64,000 nucleotides of DNA from Escallonia rubra (taxonomy: Eukaryota; Streptophyta; Magnoliopsida; Escalloniales; Escalloniaceae). Below, piece after piece: positions 46,440-57,140 of the stretch. The notes under the pieces are model-generated. The model saw only the letters and a program-made list of their open reading frames with translations, was not told where the DNA came from and ran no database searches. Numbering within the stretch: the first letter of the stretch is position 1; each line of letters starts with the position of its first letter. The position numbers were made by a program, and so were the translations under genes. Location of the stretch: positions 62,001 through 126,000 of the forward strand of contig JAVXUO010002980.1 of assembly GCA_033065855.1 (NCBI GenBank), written 5' to 3'.

Positions 46440-46609
46440 CTGCCAACAGTATACCTTGTACGCTCTAAAGGCAAAGAATATCAACTCGCCATTAACATAC
46501 GTACGTGAAGTACTGGTTCCTAAAAATGTGCAAGCCCTGCAAATATGTCAAAGAATATTGTCAGGCGCTTCTAAAGCCTTCAACACTTTAACAACTTGAT
46601 TAACAAAAA
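46440..46609 (+). other. Left copy of an inverted duplication flanking a Pack-MULE
   Basis: It is similar to the reverse complement of 48115-48400, sharing cctaaaaatg, gcaagcc, gcaaatat and gaatattgtcaggc. In the right copy the minus strand is open (48151-48411) with a Ser/Ile-rich 86-residue frame. The left copy, read in the matching orientation, has stops. It may be two halves of a diverged gene or an older inverted transposon end. No family recognised. Confidence 0.5.
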
Positions 46610-47049
46610 GAGTTAATTACGTGGTTGACCACTGTACTATAACCCAAATTTCACTTTGACCACTGAACTTCGATTTGTGTCAAAGTGACCATTGGACTCT
46701 TTAATTGATCTCAATTGGGTTATTCTGTCAATTTTGGCCCGTTAACTGCCCATGTGCGAGGCACGTGGAGCTTAAATTAGGGGCAAAATCGTCAAAACAT
46801 AGAGAATATTGGTTTTCTTTTACTTTTCTAATTTTCTTTCTCTTCATCTCTTCTTTCTCCTCCGATCCCCACTACCCACCAAAACTACCCAACCTCTAGC
46901 AGCCATCACCGTCTAGCAGTCCCCCCTCCCCCGCCGCCGGCAGCCTCCCTCGCCTCCACCACGCCGGCAGCCACTTCCAAAACCACCCCACAATACCAGT
47001 AAGTCCGTCGCCCACACACACCGCCCAAAATCTCTTCACAAACCCCGCC

Positions 47050-47660
47050 CTAACGTTTCTCGGGATCACTCACGCCCGAGTCGAGCAGTATCTTGCCGTA
47101 CTCATCCGAGAATGCGGTAAAGTCAGAATCGAAGGACCAGAAGAAAGGAGGCGGGGCCAGCCGCCCCCGCGTGAGTGTTTGCTGGTCGCGGACCTCCAGG
47201 CGGGGGTCAGATTCGCTCATGCAGTGGCCGCATATGACGTAGAGTTTGCCGCCGATGACCGATGCATACGGAGAGAGCCGGGGGTGGTTCATCGGCGGAC
47301 AGGCGACCCAGTCGCGATCCGGCCGGTGGGTGTCGAAGGCGTGCACGTCGGGCAACACTACGCTACACTGGTCGCCCTTTCCACTGCCGCCGAGGGAGAC
47401 GATGGTGGGCCCAACCGCGACGGCGGTGCTGAGCAAATCGGTGGTGAAGGTGCCGGAGAAGGGGCTGAGATGGGTGTCCGGAGGGGGGTTCTTGCTCCGG
47501 CGGCGGCAGCGGTCGGAGGAGGGGTCGACGGAAAACCAGTCAATCTGTCGCCCTCGTTGGTGCCCAGTTGGGCAAGAAGACGGGAAGGACCCAGCAGCTC
47601 TAGGCCCAAACGAAGGCCACGAAGAAGAAGATGAAGAGCAGCCGACGACCAAAACGACGA
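47050..47660 (-). pseudogene. Captured kelch-repeat protein fragment
   Basis: The 225-codon open frame 47050-47727 continues from the PIN piece. After a Ser-rich stretch it gives [24 protein letters not shown], then a kelch-like unit [10 protein letters not shown] and [19 protein letters not shown]. These match F-box/kelch or kelch-only plant proteins (Gly-Gly and spaced aromatic signatures). It contains only about one and a half blades. The C-terminal part after LEVRDQQ is not recognised. The open frame across two captured genes could in principle give a chimeric protein. Confidence 0.65.
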
Positions 47661-47880
47661 CCTGGATAATGAATCTGAAATTCATCGCGTACGGGTTATT
47701 GGTGGAAATGAAGTGGAACGACAGCATCGGGATGGCAAAGATTGCGACAAAGCGGTTGATGCCGGAGCACTGGTCCGGCGAGAATATTTACCACCACCGG
47801 ACGGAGCCGTAGGCAAGGATCATAGCCACGTAGAGGGTATCCCTGTGGCATGGAGATTGCTACCACTGCGGTGATGATGC
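47661..47880 (-). pseudogene. Captured N-terminal fragment of a PIN auxin efflux carrier
   Basis: The minus strand encodes LYVAMILAYGSVRWW, then a stop in place of the usual Lys, then [31 protein letters not shown] and PYAMNFRFI. This is the conserved first and second transmembrane region of PIN proteins, where the family reads RWWKIF(S/T)[12 protein letters not shown]. Upstream, ITAVV matches the residues before VPLYVAM but is separated by roughly 20 bp of unrelated sequence and a frame change. After FRFI the PIN match ends and the reading passes into the kelch piece. Intact PIN proteins exceed 350 residues, and only about 60 are here. Confidence 0.88.
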
Positions 47881-48114
47881 GATGAGCATGGAAGCTCAGA
47901 AGAATGCCACCCTCTTTTTCAGCATTATGAAATGACATATTTACCCTTGGATAAAGTCACTTAACGGACTTAGGGCTAACGGAGCCTAACAGAGTGGCTT
48001 GATTGAACTAATTAACAAATTCAGTGGTCACTTTGACACAAATCTAAGTTTAGTGGTCAAAGTGAAATTTGCCTAATAGTTCGATGGTCAACCGCGTAAT
48101 TAACTCTATCAAAT

Positions 48115-48411
48115 ATGTTAATCCTCGGTGGATATCCAAGAGACTTGTTCTTATGTTAGGGCCAATTCGGTTATGAAATTAGAAGGTATTAGAGCTGAAT
48201 TGTTGGAAAAGTGTGCAGGTGAGGTGCATCCTATGAGGTTGTTGAAAACTTGAAGGCATTGAAAAATGCCTGACAATATTCCTTGAAATATTTGCAAGGC
48301 TTGCGCATTTTTAGGAGGCAATACTTCACTATTTGTTATTGGCGCGTTGATAATTTTTTGTCTTAAGGGCATATATGGTTTATTGGAAGAGCATTTTGAT
48401 GACATCATCAC
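48115..48411 (-). other. Right copy of the inverted duplication, with an 86-codon open frame
   Basis: The minus frame 48151-48411 (MMMSSKCSSNKPYMPL; QALQIFQGILSGIFQCLQVF) is the better preserved counterpart of 46440-46609. No recognised family. Could be part of an old gene split by the MULE. Confidence 0.4.
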
Positions 48412-48942
48412 TGTTTTAATGGCAAAGTAATGTTAGGGGGGTTATTTGTTAGTGAAATTTAAAATAGGGGAGTACGATATAATTTTCAAAGCTAGAAGGG
48501 ATCCACGTGTAACAAACCAAAACCTCAGTGGAGGTCAACGTAGTTTTCTCTTGACAAATCTAAGCTAAAGAACATTACAGTGTACGTACACTGGCCCTCT
48601 CTATCCATGGGCTGCCCAAAAAATGACCCAAATGTACATCGGTGATGCCAAAATAAGAACTTTATTAAAGGGTTCTTGAGTATGCCTTAGATACAATAAC
48701 AGGGTACAAAGATAGACTCTGTCAACAAACTCAAAGGAAAAATCAACATACGGATTTTAAAAGTACACAAGTATTATGAAACATAAAAAGAATTTCTCAT
48801 CTTGATATATAGATCGAAATTTCATGTCTAGAACAGTGAGGAAAAGAAGGGCGGGTGTTAAAGCGATCAGACTACCGTCATCTCATTTCATATCGCTTCC
48901 TCGTTTGATTGAAACTAAGCTCTCACTATAAGCAACAACCCT
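48412..48942. other. Intergenic; no gene seen
   Basis: AT-rich sequence. No ORF, RNA gene or element end that I can support. Confidence 0.4.
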
Positions 48943-49518
48943 TTAACTTTCTTGAGCTCTGTACACTTGAAATTCCTTTAATCTTTGGGATTTGAGGTCG
49001 TACGATACCGATTGGCCATTGGATTTTTCCAGAAGAAGCAACTCATACTTCCAAAACAAGAAAGGTTGTTTGACTTGCACAAGTGGTCCAATAGTAAATT
49101 GCTTTGTCCACGACTTAGCAATACCATGTTCAGTCATCAACTATATGTCGAATGACGTCTGCTCTAGGGGATTGAAATGGGTGATAAGTCGGTCAGAAAC
49201 CAGCTTGATGGTTTCCGGGGTTTGCAATTTGAGCGAGAGAATGAGAGAATAAATAGGGTGGTGTGGAGAGTGTTCAAATATTGGGTAAGCCACTTATGAT
49301 TTCGTAGACCGGCACAAAATCATCATTTTGAATTGACAAGCTACCCTTTAGTCGGAGATGTCCCCCGAAGAGAATCGTTTGTTGAGAAATTGAGACAACT
49401 TTGCGTTGATGATCAGAAAATTCGGAGTGATTACTAGAGGAATGAAGCGACGGGAAAGGCCTTGAACTCTCTGATCAAAGAATTACAGAGACAATATCAC
49501 GGCATCCATGGTACCATA
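48943..49518 (-). pseudogene. Second F-box gene copy, C-terminal part only
   Basis: The open segment 48943-49140 encodes KSWTKQFTIGPLVQVKQPFL, WKYELLLLEKSNGQSVS and LKSQRLKEFQVYRAQES, then a stop. It closely parallels 25640-25813. Upstream (49150-49518) the reading is broken but still recognisable. The stretch cggg-aaggccttgaactctctgat...caatatcacgg matches 26281-26340 of the first copy. The F-box itself is absent and a Mutator-like element starts at 49528. A dead duplicate, probably from the same ancestral tandem or segmental duplication. Confidence 0.8.
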
Positions 49519-49527
49519 TAGATTCTT

Positions 49528-50743
49528 GGGCTAATTACACTTATGTCCCTGAGATTAAGGAGTAATTACAGGTAATGACAATAGTTTGGACAAATTACAC
49601 TTATATCCGTTGACCAAACGAAATCTTAAAAATCCTAACAGTTTTAATGAAAAGACCTTATTGCCCCTAAGTTTGAACTTTATTTTTTTTCTAATGCCAT
49701 TACTGCATCTTATCTTTAAAAAAAAAGACCTTACTGTTTACTCCCCCCCCCCCCCCAACCCCATTTATGTTCTCTCAAAATCCCCCCCAACCGCCGCACC
49801 CCTTCGCCGCCCTCCAGCCTCCTCCCTTCCCCGTCACCTGCGTCATCCGTTTTGGACAAAGAGGGGCCAAACTGTATCCATGGTGGCAGGGGGAGATTTT
49901 TCAGTTTGTTGTCTCCCAAATCCCGATGGCCCAAAAAACCCCATTTCTTGAGAAAACCTCCATTTTTCCGCCGATAAGATTCCAAACCCTAGAATCTTTG
50001 CCAACTTCCTCCGCAATCAACCACCGCTGCCATCGAATCTCTCTCTGTACACGCCACCAGTTCATTTCTAGAGAGAATCACAGGCAGCAAACCGATCGAT
50101 TGCACGACGCTCTGTTGGCTTTGTTTTCGATCATTTGGATGTCGTTTTTTGGCCAATTTTAAATGACGATCACTTATCTGAGCCTAATTTTTTATGCATG
50201 CGTGCATCGCGAACGAAAGGGACTGCCGGCATGGGGCGAGGGGAAGGGGCTGCCAGCGTGGGGGGAAAGAGAAGGCTACCGGCGCGTGGGAACGATTTCA
50301 GTGAGAAAAATTGCACGTTGAGAATTAGGGTTTCAAAACTCTAATTTGCAATTAGGGTTTTGACGATGGCTCAGAATACTTCATAAAGATGAAATTGAGA
50401 AACGAGGAACATGGCCTCGGAATAATTTTGATGAAATAGACTGCAAATTGAGAAAAAAATTAAATAGGGAACAAATCAATTTAGGGCTTTAAAACCCAAT
50501 CTTTAAATTAAGGCTGAAATGAAAGATTAAAAATATTTAGTACAGTACAAGGGGTAGTATCGTCATTTTAAAAATACGTACCGATGACATCATTAAAAAA
50601 ATACATTTTTTGGACGGAACCCTGACGGATGGACACGGCTAATACATTTTAAAAGTGTTTGGTCACGGTATGTTACGTTTTAAAACTTAATGTCCTTGAC
50701 TGTAATTATACTCTAACCTTAGGGATATATGTGTAATTAGCTC
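49528..50743. mobile_element. Mutator-like element with a perfect 9-bp duplication
   Basis: The ends begin gggctaattacac and (reversed) gagctaattacac, with about 40-bp inverted repeats containing ctaattacac(t/a)tat(g/a)tccct. They are flanked by TAGATTCTT (49519-49527 and 50744-50752). Length is 1216 bp. The interior has a C run at 49742-49755 and a GC-rich block with open frames on both strands (such as 49767-50162 on plus) that I do not recognise. No transposase. Possibly a Pack-MULE. Confidence 0.88.
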
Positions 50744-50752
50744 TAGATTCTT

Positions 50753-50999
50753 CTATCCTTTAACACTCTGTTTTAATTTTGAACCACTTGTTCAGGATTT
50801 CGATTTTAAATTGGAAATTGAAATTGGAATACAATTCATTTTCTCTTGTTTGGAACAAAAGGGAATTCAAAACACAGAATTCCTATTTTGTGCTTGGAAA
50901 ACAATGGAAATAGAAAAATAATAATTTTTTAGACAATTGTATCCTTATCTTATGATGAAGAATAAATTATGATAAGTGGTTTCACGTGTACTAGTTACA
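50753..50999. other. AT-rich spacer; no gene seen
   Basis: Contains tggaaattgaaattggaata-like simple sequence. Nothing codes. Confidence 0.4.
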
Positions 51000-51660
51000 A
51001 CACATGGTAGTGGTGGTGTGCGAATAACTGCGGTATAAGTGGTGGTGTAGCGGCACTGACAATGGAAGTGGTGGGGTGGTCAATCGTAATGATTGTAGTG
51101 GTGGGGTGGTGGTGGTGATGGCGCAGTAGTGGTGTTGTCCAATGGCATCAGCATCGGCGTACAACGGTAGCAGTGGAGGTAGTAGGTCTAATGATGGTAC
51201 CAACAAAAGTGGTGCTAGTGGTAGCATGACCGCACTAATGGTAATGTTGGTGATAGAAGTTATGGTGACGACAACATCGATAATGTTAGTGACATAAGTT
51301 ATGGTGATGACAACATCGACGATGATGGTGGTGGTGTTGTGTCATTGGCAGTTGTGGTGGTGTGACATCAATGGTGGTGGTATGTGGGGCAATCTAGTGA
51401 TCATAACAATGGTAGTGGTGGTGGTGGTATCTAGGCAACAATAGTGGTATGTTGGTGATAGCAATCATGCATGGTAGTGGCAACAGAGACGGTAGTGGTG
51501 GCGACAGCGACGATGATGACAATCATGTTAATGGCGACACAGTTAATACAATGGCACCAATGTTAATAGTAATGACAATGACCTGGGTGGCAACATTAAT
51601 GGTGGTGGTGGTGGTGGTGGTAGTAGTGGTGGCGTGGAGGCAGCAGTTATGATGACTATC
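51000..51660. repeat. Second GTG/ATG-rich degenerate trinucleotide tract
   Basis: ggtggtggtggtggtggtag near 51600 and gatggtggtggtgg units throughout. A phrase gtgacataagttatggtgat-like repeats at 51250-51310 (two 50-bp units). It is related to 39510-40038, where the neighbour is also an F-box gene. Confidence 0.8.
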
Positions 51661-52598
51661 TATTGATGGTAATGATTGCTTTAGCAAAAGTCTGTACGCT
51701 AAGTCAACATAAACCATTTGTTATAATAGTTTGGTGCAAGCAGTATACCTTTGAAACCTAAATTCAGTATTAAAAAAATTTCGAAAATAGTAAACACATC
51801 ATAAGTTACTCCCTTAATTTTATTGAAAATTCCCTCTTCGGTTTCTTACAAAGTTATGGCTTAATTTACTTTAATATTTGATTTTATCCTGCCTTAACTT
51901 GTCAAATGATATTAATTAAATGAGATTTGCTATTTGAGTAGACTTTAATGATTGCATGCACCAATTTGTTATGAGATTTTGCAAAAAGTAAAAAAAAAAA
52001 TACCATAATACTCTCATTACTATATTCTTTGTCTTCATTGCCTTACAATTAGAACTCATAATCTTTGTCTATTCATTCAATAAGAGCTGAAAAATAAAAT
52101 ATATTGACCATCATGGAATTTATAACTCAAGAAAAGGTAAAAATACTGATCGATGATCGTGGACTTGTTAGCTTATCTCCCCGTAGTCATAATATTGATC
52201 GCACTATTCTTCTTCTTCTTTTTCAATCAGTATAGCTACAAACTGCATTTCGACACATGCATCATGTAGGTCTCCCCATAGTGATAATATTGATCGCAAT
52301 ATTTTGTAGCAATAGCTGGATAAGTGGTTCTTTGTTGGTCTGTCCTTATGTATTCATGTAGCTTTCATTCTTGAGAGGAGCAAGGCAATGTTGGTTTTCT
52401 AAACTTGTGAGAGTCCCTTGTAATGAATTTCATTGGAATGAAAAGGTTTAAAGTTTATTGGAGTACTCTTGCATATGTTTAGCTTTGTTGAACTCAAATG
52501 TCGAGAAATGAATATGTGGATTGCATTGCATTTGAAAGGAAAAATGATGGAAGCTACAAGTTGTAAGTGGAAATAGGCTGCAATGGTGTGCATTCCTG
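51661..52598. other. Intergenic; no gene seen
   Basis: AT-rich. The phrase cataatattgatcgca occurs twice (52170 and 52270). No coding sequence supported. Confidence 0.4.
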
Positions 52599-52874
52599 CT
52601 AACCGGAACATTGCGAATTCTGTATATCATAAGCAAGATCTCCAATGACATTATTTATTTTTTTGTTGTTTGGTTTCCACATGTAGCTTGGCACCAGCCT
52701 CTTTCCATGTAGTATTGTACGCATTTCATGAATGTTTAATCCAATTGGTGTTTTAGTGCAACCAGTACAAGCGAGAATCTTCTTTGCCACGTGCAACAGT
52801 TTTCTTCCTTGACAAAGTTCAAGAAAGCCTGAACATAAAAAGAACAACGCAGAAAGAAAAAGCACCATTGTCAT
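52599..52874 (-). CDS. Hypothetical small secreted peptide precursor
   Basis: The open frame can start at 52919 or, more plausibly, at 52874 (MTMVLFLSALFFLCSG). That second start puts a hydrophobic signal-peptide-like segment at the N-terminus, with possible cleavage after LCQG. The mature part of about 67 residues has three cysteines (CTGC, QC) and the segment HGKRLVPSYMWKPNNKK. RLVPS resembles the beginning of the CLE peptide motif, but the GPNPLHN-like remainder is absent, so this is not a clear CLE gene. I recognise no family with confidence. It could be a single-exon gene or chance. It lies downstream of the FAR1-like pseudogene on the same strand. Confidence 0.3.
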   Translation of the reverse strand: MTMVLFLSALFFLCSGFLELCQGRKLLHVAKKILACTGCTKTPIGLNIHEMRTILHGKRLVPSYMWKPNNKKINNVIGDLAYDIQNSQCSG

Positions 52875-53380
52875 ACACCACTTGGAAACCACAATTTTGT
52901 TTGAAACATAAATAAGCATTCAAGCTTTACAAAACAAATTGTGAGCTTCTCAAACCATAATCCTAAAGCAAATTTAGAACATCCAGTGCAAAACCAGAAA
53001 CGTTGTCCACTTATTTCGAACCCCAAGAGAAGATATTAGATCTGACGAAGAAAAAGCAATTATAAATCTTCTAGGCTGTAGCATTTTGCCTCCTCCATGT
53101 TATGCTACCTCTTCCAGTCTCATTTCTACATCTCAAACCCTTCTACCTTGAGACACTTGGCTCTTGTTACTGAGAAAAATAAAATCCATGAAACAAATTC
53201 TATGTCAAGTAAATTTCTAATTTATTTGAAGCAACTCAAATCGACATAATGTATGGCCAATAAAGAAAGCGAGACATACTAAATTGCATTCCCTTTCATC
53301 TTCATCCTTCTGCAATTTATATAGAACTATAAATTAGTACGTGAAACTCAATGTAAGACTAAACAAAAATGGTATGTAAA

Positions 53381-55828
53381 TCAAGACTCGAGACAAATTA
53401 CCTTTCGCTTTTGACATCCAGTACGATTATGACCTTTCAAATGACAATACGTGCAAGTTCTCTGTTTTTTTCCTTTTGTAGCCAATTCTATAGAAGATTT
53501 TAACCTGTTTGGGACTTTTGGACGCCCCTTCATCTTAACAGGGGCAGCAAGGTCACGAACTAATATTTGATGCACACTTTCTACTTGGGAAGTACCTGCA
53601 CTTGAATCGACGTGAGTAACTATTTGACAACCACTAGTTTGATCTGATTTCTTTCTCAAAGCCTGCTTTTCTATGAAACTACGAAGCCAGCCCTCACGCT
53701 TCTCTACGTGGGAAGGGGAATCTCTTGCATCTTCAATTGCCTACGCAAATTTAGCTCATACAGACCATAAAGCTAACAAGGACACCCCATTTTTGTTAAA
53801 ATATTTACTCTCTCCCTCGAACCTACTACCAAATTCGCTACCTTATACCTAGCGGCAATTGTCCATCTAGGAAATATGTAGTGCTTAGGGAGGTCAATTA
53901 GCTTATTCTTCTTCATAATATAGAGGATATGCTTACACACCATACCTTCCGTCTCAAATTTAGCACATGAGCATGTAGCCCTGAAATCAACCGATGAATG
54001 GCAGAAACCTATTTTCCATTTCTCTTTCTCAAAAACTATATGTCCCACCCTGTATGTTGTGAGCTCGACATCCTTACTTAGCGTCTCGTGAGAGCAATCA
54101 ACACTAGCCATCCACTCTTTTTGAAAGATCTCAAACAATCTACGAGTGTAGCACTCCCCCGCCCTTGCTTCTATTGGATAACTAGACAATAGTACAGCTT
54201 TTGAGTTCATCGTATTAAAATCCTCATCTTCTTCTGCACGCCTTCGAGACTTTACTGCTTTATCATACTGCACAGCAAACTCATTCAACATTGTATTTGA
54301 ATTGACATCAGCATCAAATAAGGATTGTGTACTCTCAGTTCTTGCACTTGTGATCATACGCCTTCACCCACTTTTGACGTTTGGTATACATGTTCTGAAG
54401 CCAACTACTTTGTTTCAGTTCATACGTTTCATTTAAAGTTTTCCACCTTGACTCAAATTCCAAAATGGTCTGACTTTTCCCCCACTTAGTGTGTGCCTCG
54501 TGAAAGTTAGCATAACGAGATCGTAATGATTGTAGATGCTCCATGACGTGCTTCTTTATGTGCCATGCACAAAAATGATGCCGAGCATTTGGGAAGACTT
54601 TAGCAATTGCCTTGTTCATAGCATCATCTTAATCGGTAATGATTGCTACCGGGGGCCTGCAAAACATACATTGCAAAAAATGCTCAAACAACCATACAAA
54701 TGTTTCCTCGGTCTCATCCTCCAACAATGCAGCTCCAAATAATATAGATTGTCGATGGTGATTCACTCCAATAAAGGGAGAAAATGGCATCTTATATTTG
54801 TTTGTCTTATAAGTCATGTCAAACACAAGAACGTCATCAAATTGGGCATAGGAGGCCCTTGATCTTTCGCCAGCCCAAGAAACACTCCTTAAAGATCCGT
54901 CTTGAGCCAAATCCATTGCAAAGTAATGCTACCATCTGAAATGGCCTTTTCTCACAAATGCTTAATAATCCCGTAACATGCTCGTCCAACATTATTGTCC
55001 TTCCCCTGTTAATGATACTAGAGCACTGTTTCGCAGCGATATTTCACTCCTCGCCAGGTTTCATAGCATTCATAACCCTCGTAATTTGAGCAGGTTTTAA
55101 GCCTTTTTGGTTAAGAGTATATAAGCCGTTTGCATTCTACGAAACGATGATACTTGCTATGTGAGCGATGTTTGACTACTTTCGACGGGGTAGCACTCAG
55201 AGGATGATTATGAATATCTTCAAACTTGTCCATGACCCCCACGCCGAGCTTCTTCGTCAGTGTAATCTGCTTCATCACTCCACAACCTGTTCTTGTATCC
55301 CTGTGACGTTTTAATTGCTTCCGAAGCTGCCTTTTATCTTCTAACTTCTTGAAGCCTTGCTTATTGCACACAAATTGCCTCCTAAATATCTCATTCGTCA
55401 TCCTATTCTTATGTGAATAGGGGATGCGGGTACCGAAACCCTTCACCAATGCATATAGATTATAAAACTCATATGCGTCGTCTTGTCCGCCAAACACTAC
55501 ATTCCTCAAAGTCCTCACAACGTTCACCATCACGTGTTTTGCCCTCGTTATACTTAAATGGAACAACACCTAAATCCGCACATTCTTGACTTAAATCCCC
55601 ACATTCTTGACCACCCTGCATTTCACCATTGTCAATGATATGCATTTTATCACTGCCATTGCTATATGGATTAAGCCCTAAATCGCCTTCTTCATGATTT
55701 TCAACCCCTACTTCACTTTCGTCAGCAATATCAAATGGCTCGCAGTCAATCACTGGCTGAAAGCATGGCTGCGAAGATGCATCAATCATTTGAACATCAT
55801 CCCCCATGTAGTATTGTATGCAATACAC
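53381..55828 (-). pseudogene. FAR1/FRS-type (Mutator-derived) transcription factor gene, frameshifted
   Basis: Domain order is that of FAR1-related proteins. An acidic N-terminus (55828-55520) is followed by a FAR1 DNA-binding domain (DDAYEFYNLYALVKGFGTRI, HNHPL). Next is a MULE transposase core (FDDVLVFDMTYKTNKYKMPF; VAIITD; HFCAWHIKKHV), then a SWIM zinc finger (CSCAKFETEGMVCKHIL). A CCHC knuckle (CTYCHLKGHNRTGC) comes after GRPKVPNRLKSSIE. About 816 codons fit the family length. Damage includes a frameshift near 55510, several breaks at 54916-55130, a stop replacing the expected Gln after VAIITD (54631-54629), and a frameshift with missing residues near 54350. FRS proteins act in light signalling. 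This copy cannot make a full product. Confidence 0.88.
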
Positions 55829-56310
55829 ACAATTTTTGCAACCTTTAATTATAACATGGATTCACAAATAGGTGGTGGGCAATTTAAAAGGCGTGAATAA
55901 ACCTGTTCAAAAATTAAACAGGTGGTGGGCAATTTGCAATGCGAGGAGGCAAAATAAGAGAAGGAGAATTTGAAAAGGTTTTAGTGAGGGAGAAGGGAGG
56001 ACTCGGCGGCGGCGAGGAAGGAGAGGAGGCAGCAGCGAACGGTGCTTAGGCGGAATGGGATGGCGGAGTGGAACAGCAAGAGGCAGCGAGTGATTGCTCT
56101 CCCTTGTTCTGGTGGGAAGGAAGAGATGACCGGCAATTTGGTTGAGCCGTTGAGGCACGATGCAGCGTACAGAAGAGAGAAGCCCATGGAGGAGAAGAGA
56201 TTACCAGAAAACAAAAAGAAATAAGAGGTTTAATACCCATCATAGAACTGCGTCGTTTTGATAACATGCCATAGAAAACTTGTGTGTGGCATAGCAACAT
56301 AATTGATTTC

Positions 56311-56312
<2 letters not shown>
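55829..56312. other. 5' flank of the FAR1-like pseudogene; no gene
   Basis: A GC-rich block at 55990-56230 gives overlapping open frames on both strands without family signatures. It may be the leader or promoter of the pseudogene. Confidence 0.4.

Positions 56313-56352
<40 letters not shown>
56313..56352. repeat. (TA)n microsatellite
   Basis: Uninterrupted TA dinucleotides preceded by ttgatttccc. Confidence 0.95.
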
Positions 56353-56355
<3 letters not shown>

Positions 56356-56516
56356 GTCAGTTAGAAGTCAGCGAGTAACTTTTTCGAATGCAAAATTTGT
56401 TTAGAAAGAGTACATTTTAATCGTTGCGAGAGACTACACAGAATATTGTCAATTCTTCAGCAAGCACAAAGAATACAACTCTTTTGCACTTGGGGATGAA
56501 TGAAGTTTCTTTCCTC

Positions 56517-57140
56517 CACACACGACAAGAAACAGGGTCTTTAGCGACCGCCACAAAACGCGGTCGCTAAAGCATAATTTAGCGACCGCACCAGGGGCGG
56601 TCGCTAAATCTAGTCAAAATTGCTTTAGTGACCGCATTTAGCAACCGCTTTGTCGGTCGCTAAATTGATGACCTTTTTAGCGACAATTACAAAAGTCGCT
56701 AAATATAGCGACCCCATTTAGCGACCGTTATGACGGTCGCTAATATTAGCGACCGTTATGACGGTCGCTAAATGAGGTCGCTATATTTAGTGACCGCATT
56801 TAGCGACTGCTAAGCGGTCGCTAAATGCTAACTAATAAAGTCAGATCTTCTCTTTCTCTCTCTCTCTCTCTTGCTATGCATCCAAGCTGCGAAGTGAGTG
56901 CACTGCCGTGCATCCAACCTGCGCCGCCGTAAACCACCGTTACCCTCGCCGCTGAAGACGAACCTCTACAACCACGCCCACTTCGGCAGAGCCCACCTTG
57001 CCAAAAACCAGCTCACAACGCCGCGAAGTCACCTTGCCGCACTGTTGCCGGCCGTGCCACCGCCACGCACTACGCCACCGCCACGCACTACGCCACCGCC
57101 AAGCCCACGCCCTACGCAGCCTCCAGGTGTGTTACATCTA
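56517..57140. mobile_element. CACTA-4 remnant: end with agcgaccg subterminal repeats
   Basis: A degenerate terminus cacacgacaagaaacaggg leads into at least ten copies of agcgaccgc/gcggtcgcta motifs in both orientations (56540-56825). A (TC)n run and a GC-rich leader-like block (56880-57130) follow. The motif differs from agcgacggaat of CACTA-1/5 and agtgacggaa of CACTA-3, so this is another CACTA family. No second end or transposase was found. Confidence 0.65.

Larger units (their letters stand above)
46610..48107. mobile_element. Pack-MULE carrying kelch and PIN gene fragments
   Basis: Terminal inverted repeats of about 95 bp begin gagttaattacg(t/c)ggttgacca and share aatttcactttgaccact and atttgtgtcaaagtgacca. 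The flanks taacaaaaa and tatcaaata agree at seven of nine positions, consistent with an old 9-bp Mutator duplication. The interior is far more GC-rich than the flanks and holds parts of two unrelated host genes on the minus strand. No transposase. Confidence 0.85.

Noticed and set aside
49767-50162. Possible PWWP domain (PWWQGEIFQF) in the MULE interior
   Set aside because: Only a short resemblance. The domain's other conserved residues are not visible.
52599-52919. Assigning this frame as a CLE peptide gene
   Set aside because: Only RLVPS fits. The Gly-Pro-x-Pro-Leu-His core is missing.
56046-56300. Overlapping open frames in the GC-rich flank of the FAR1-like gene
   Set aside because: No domain or splice evidence. 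Likely leader or promoter sequence.
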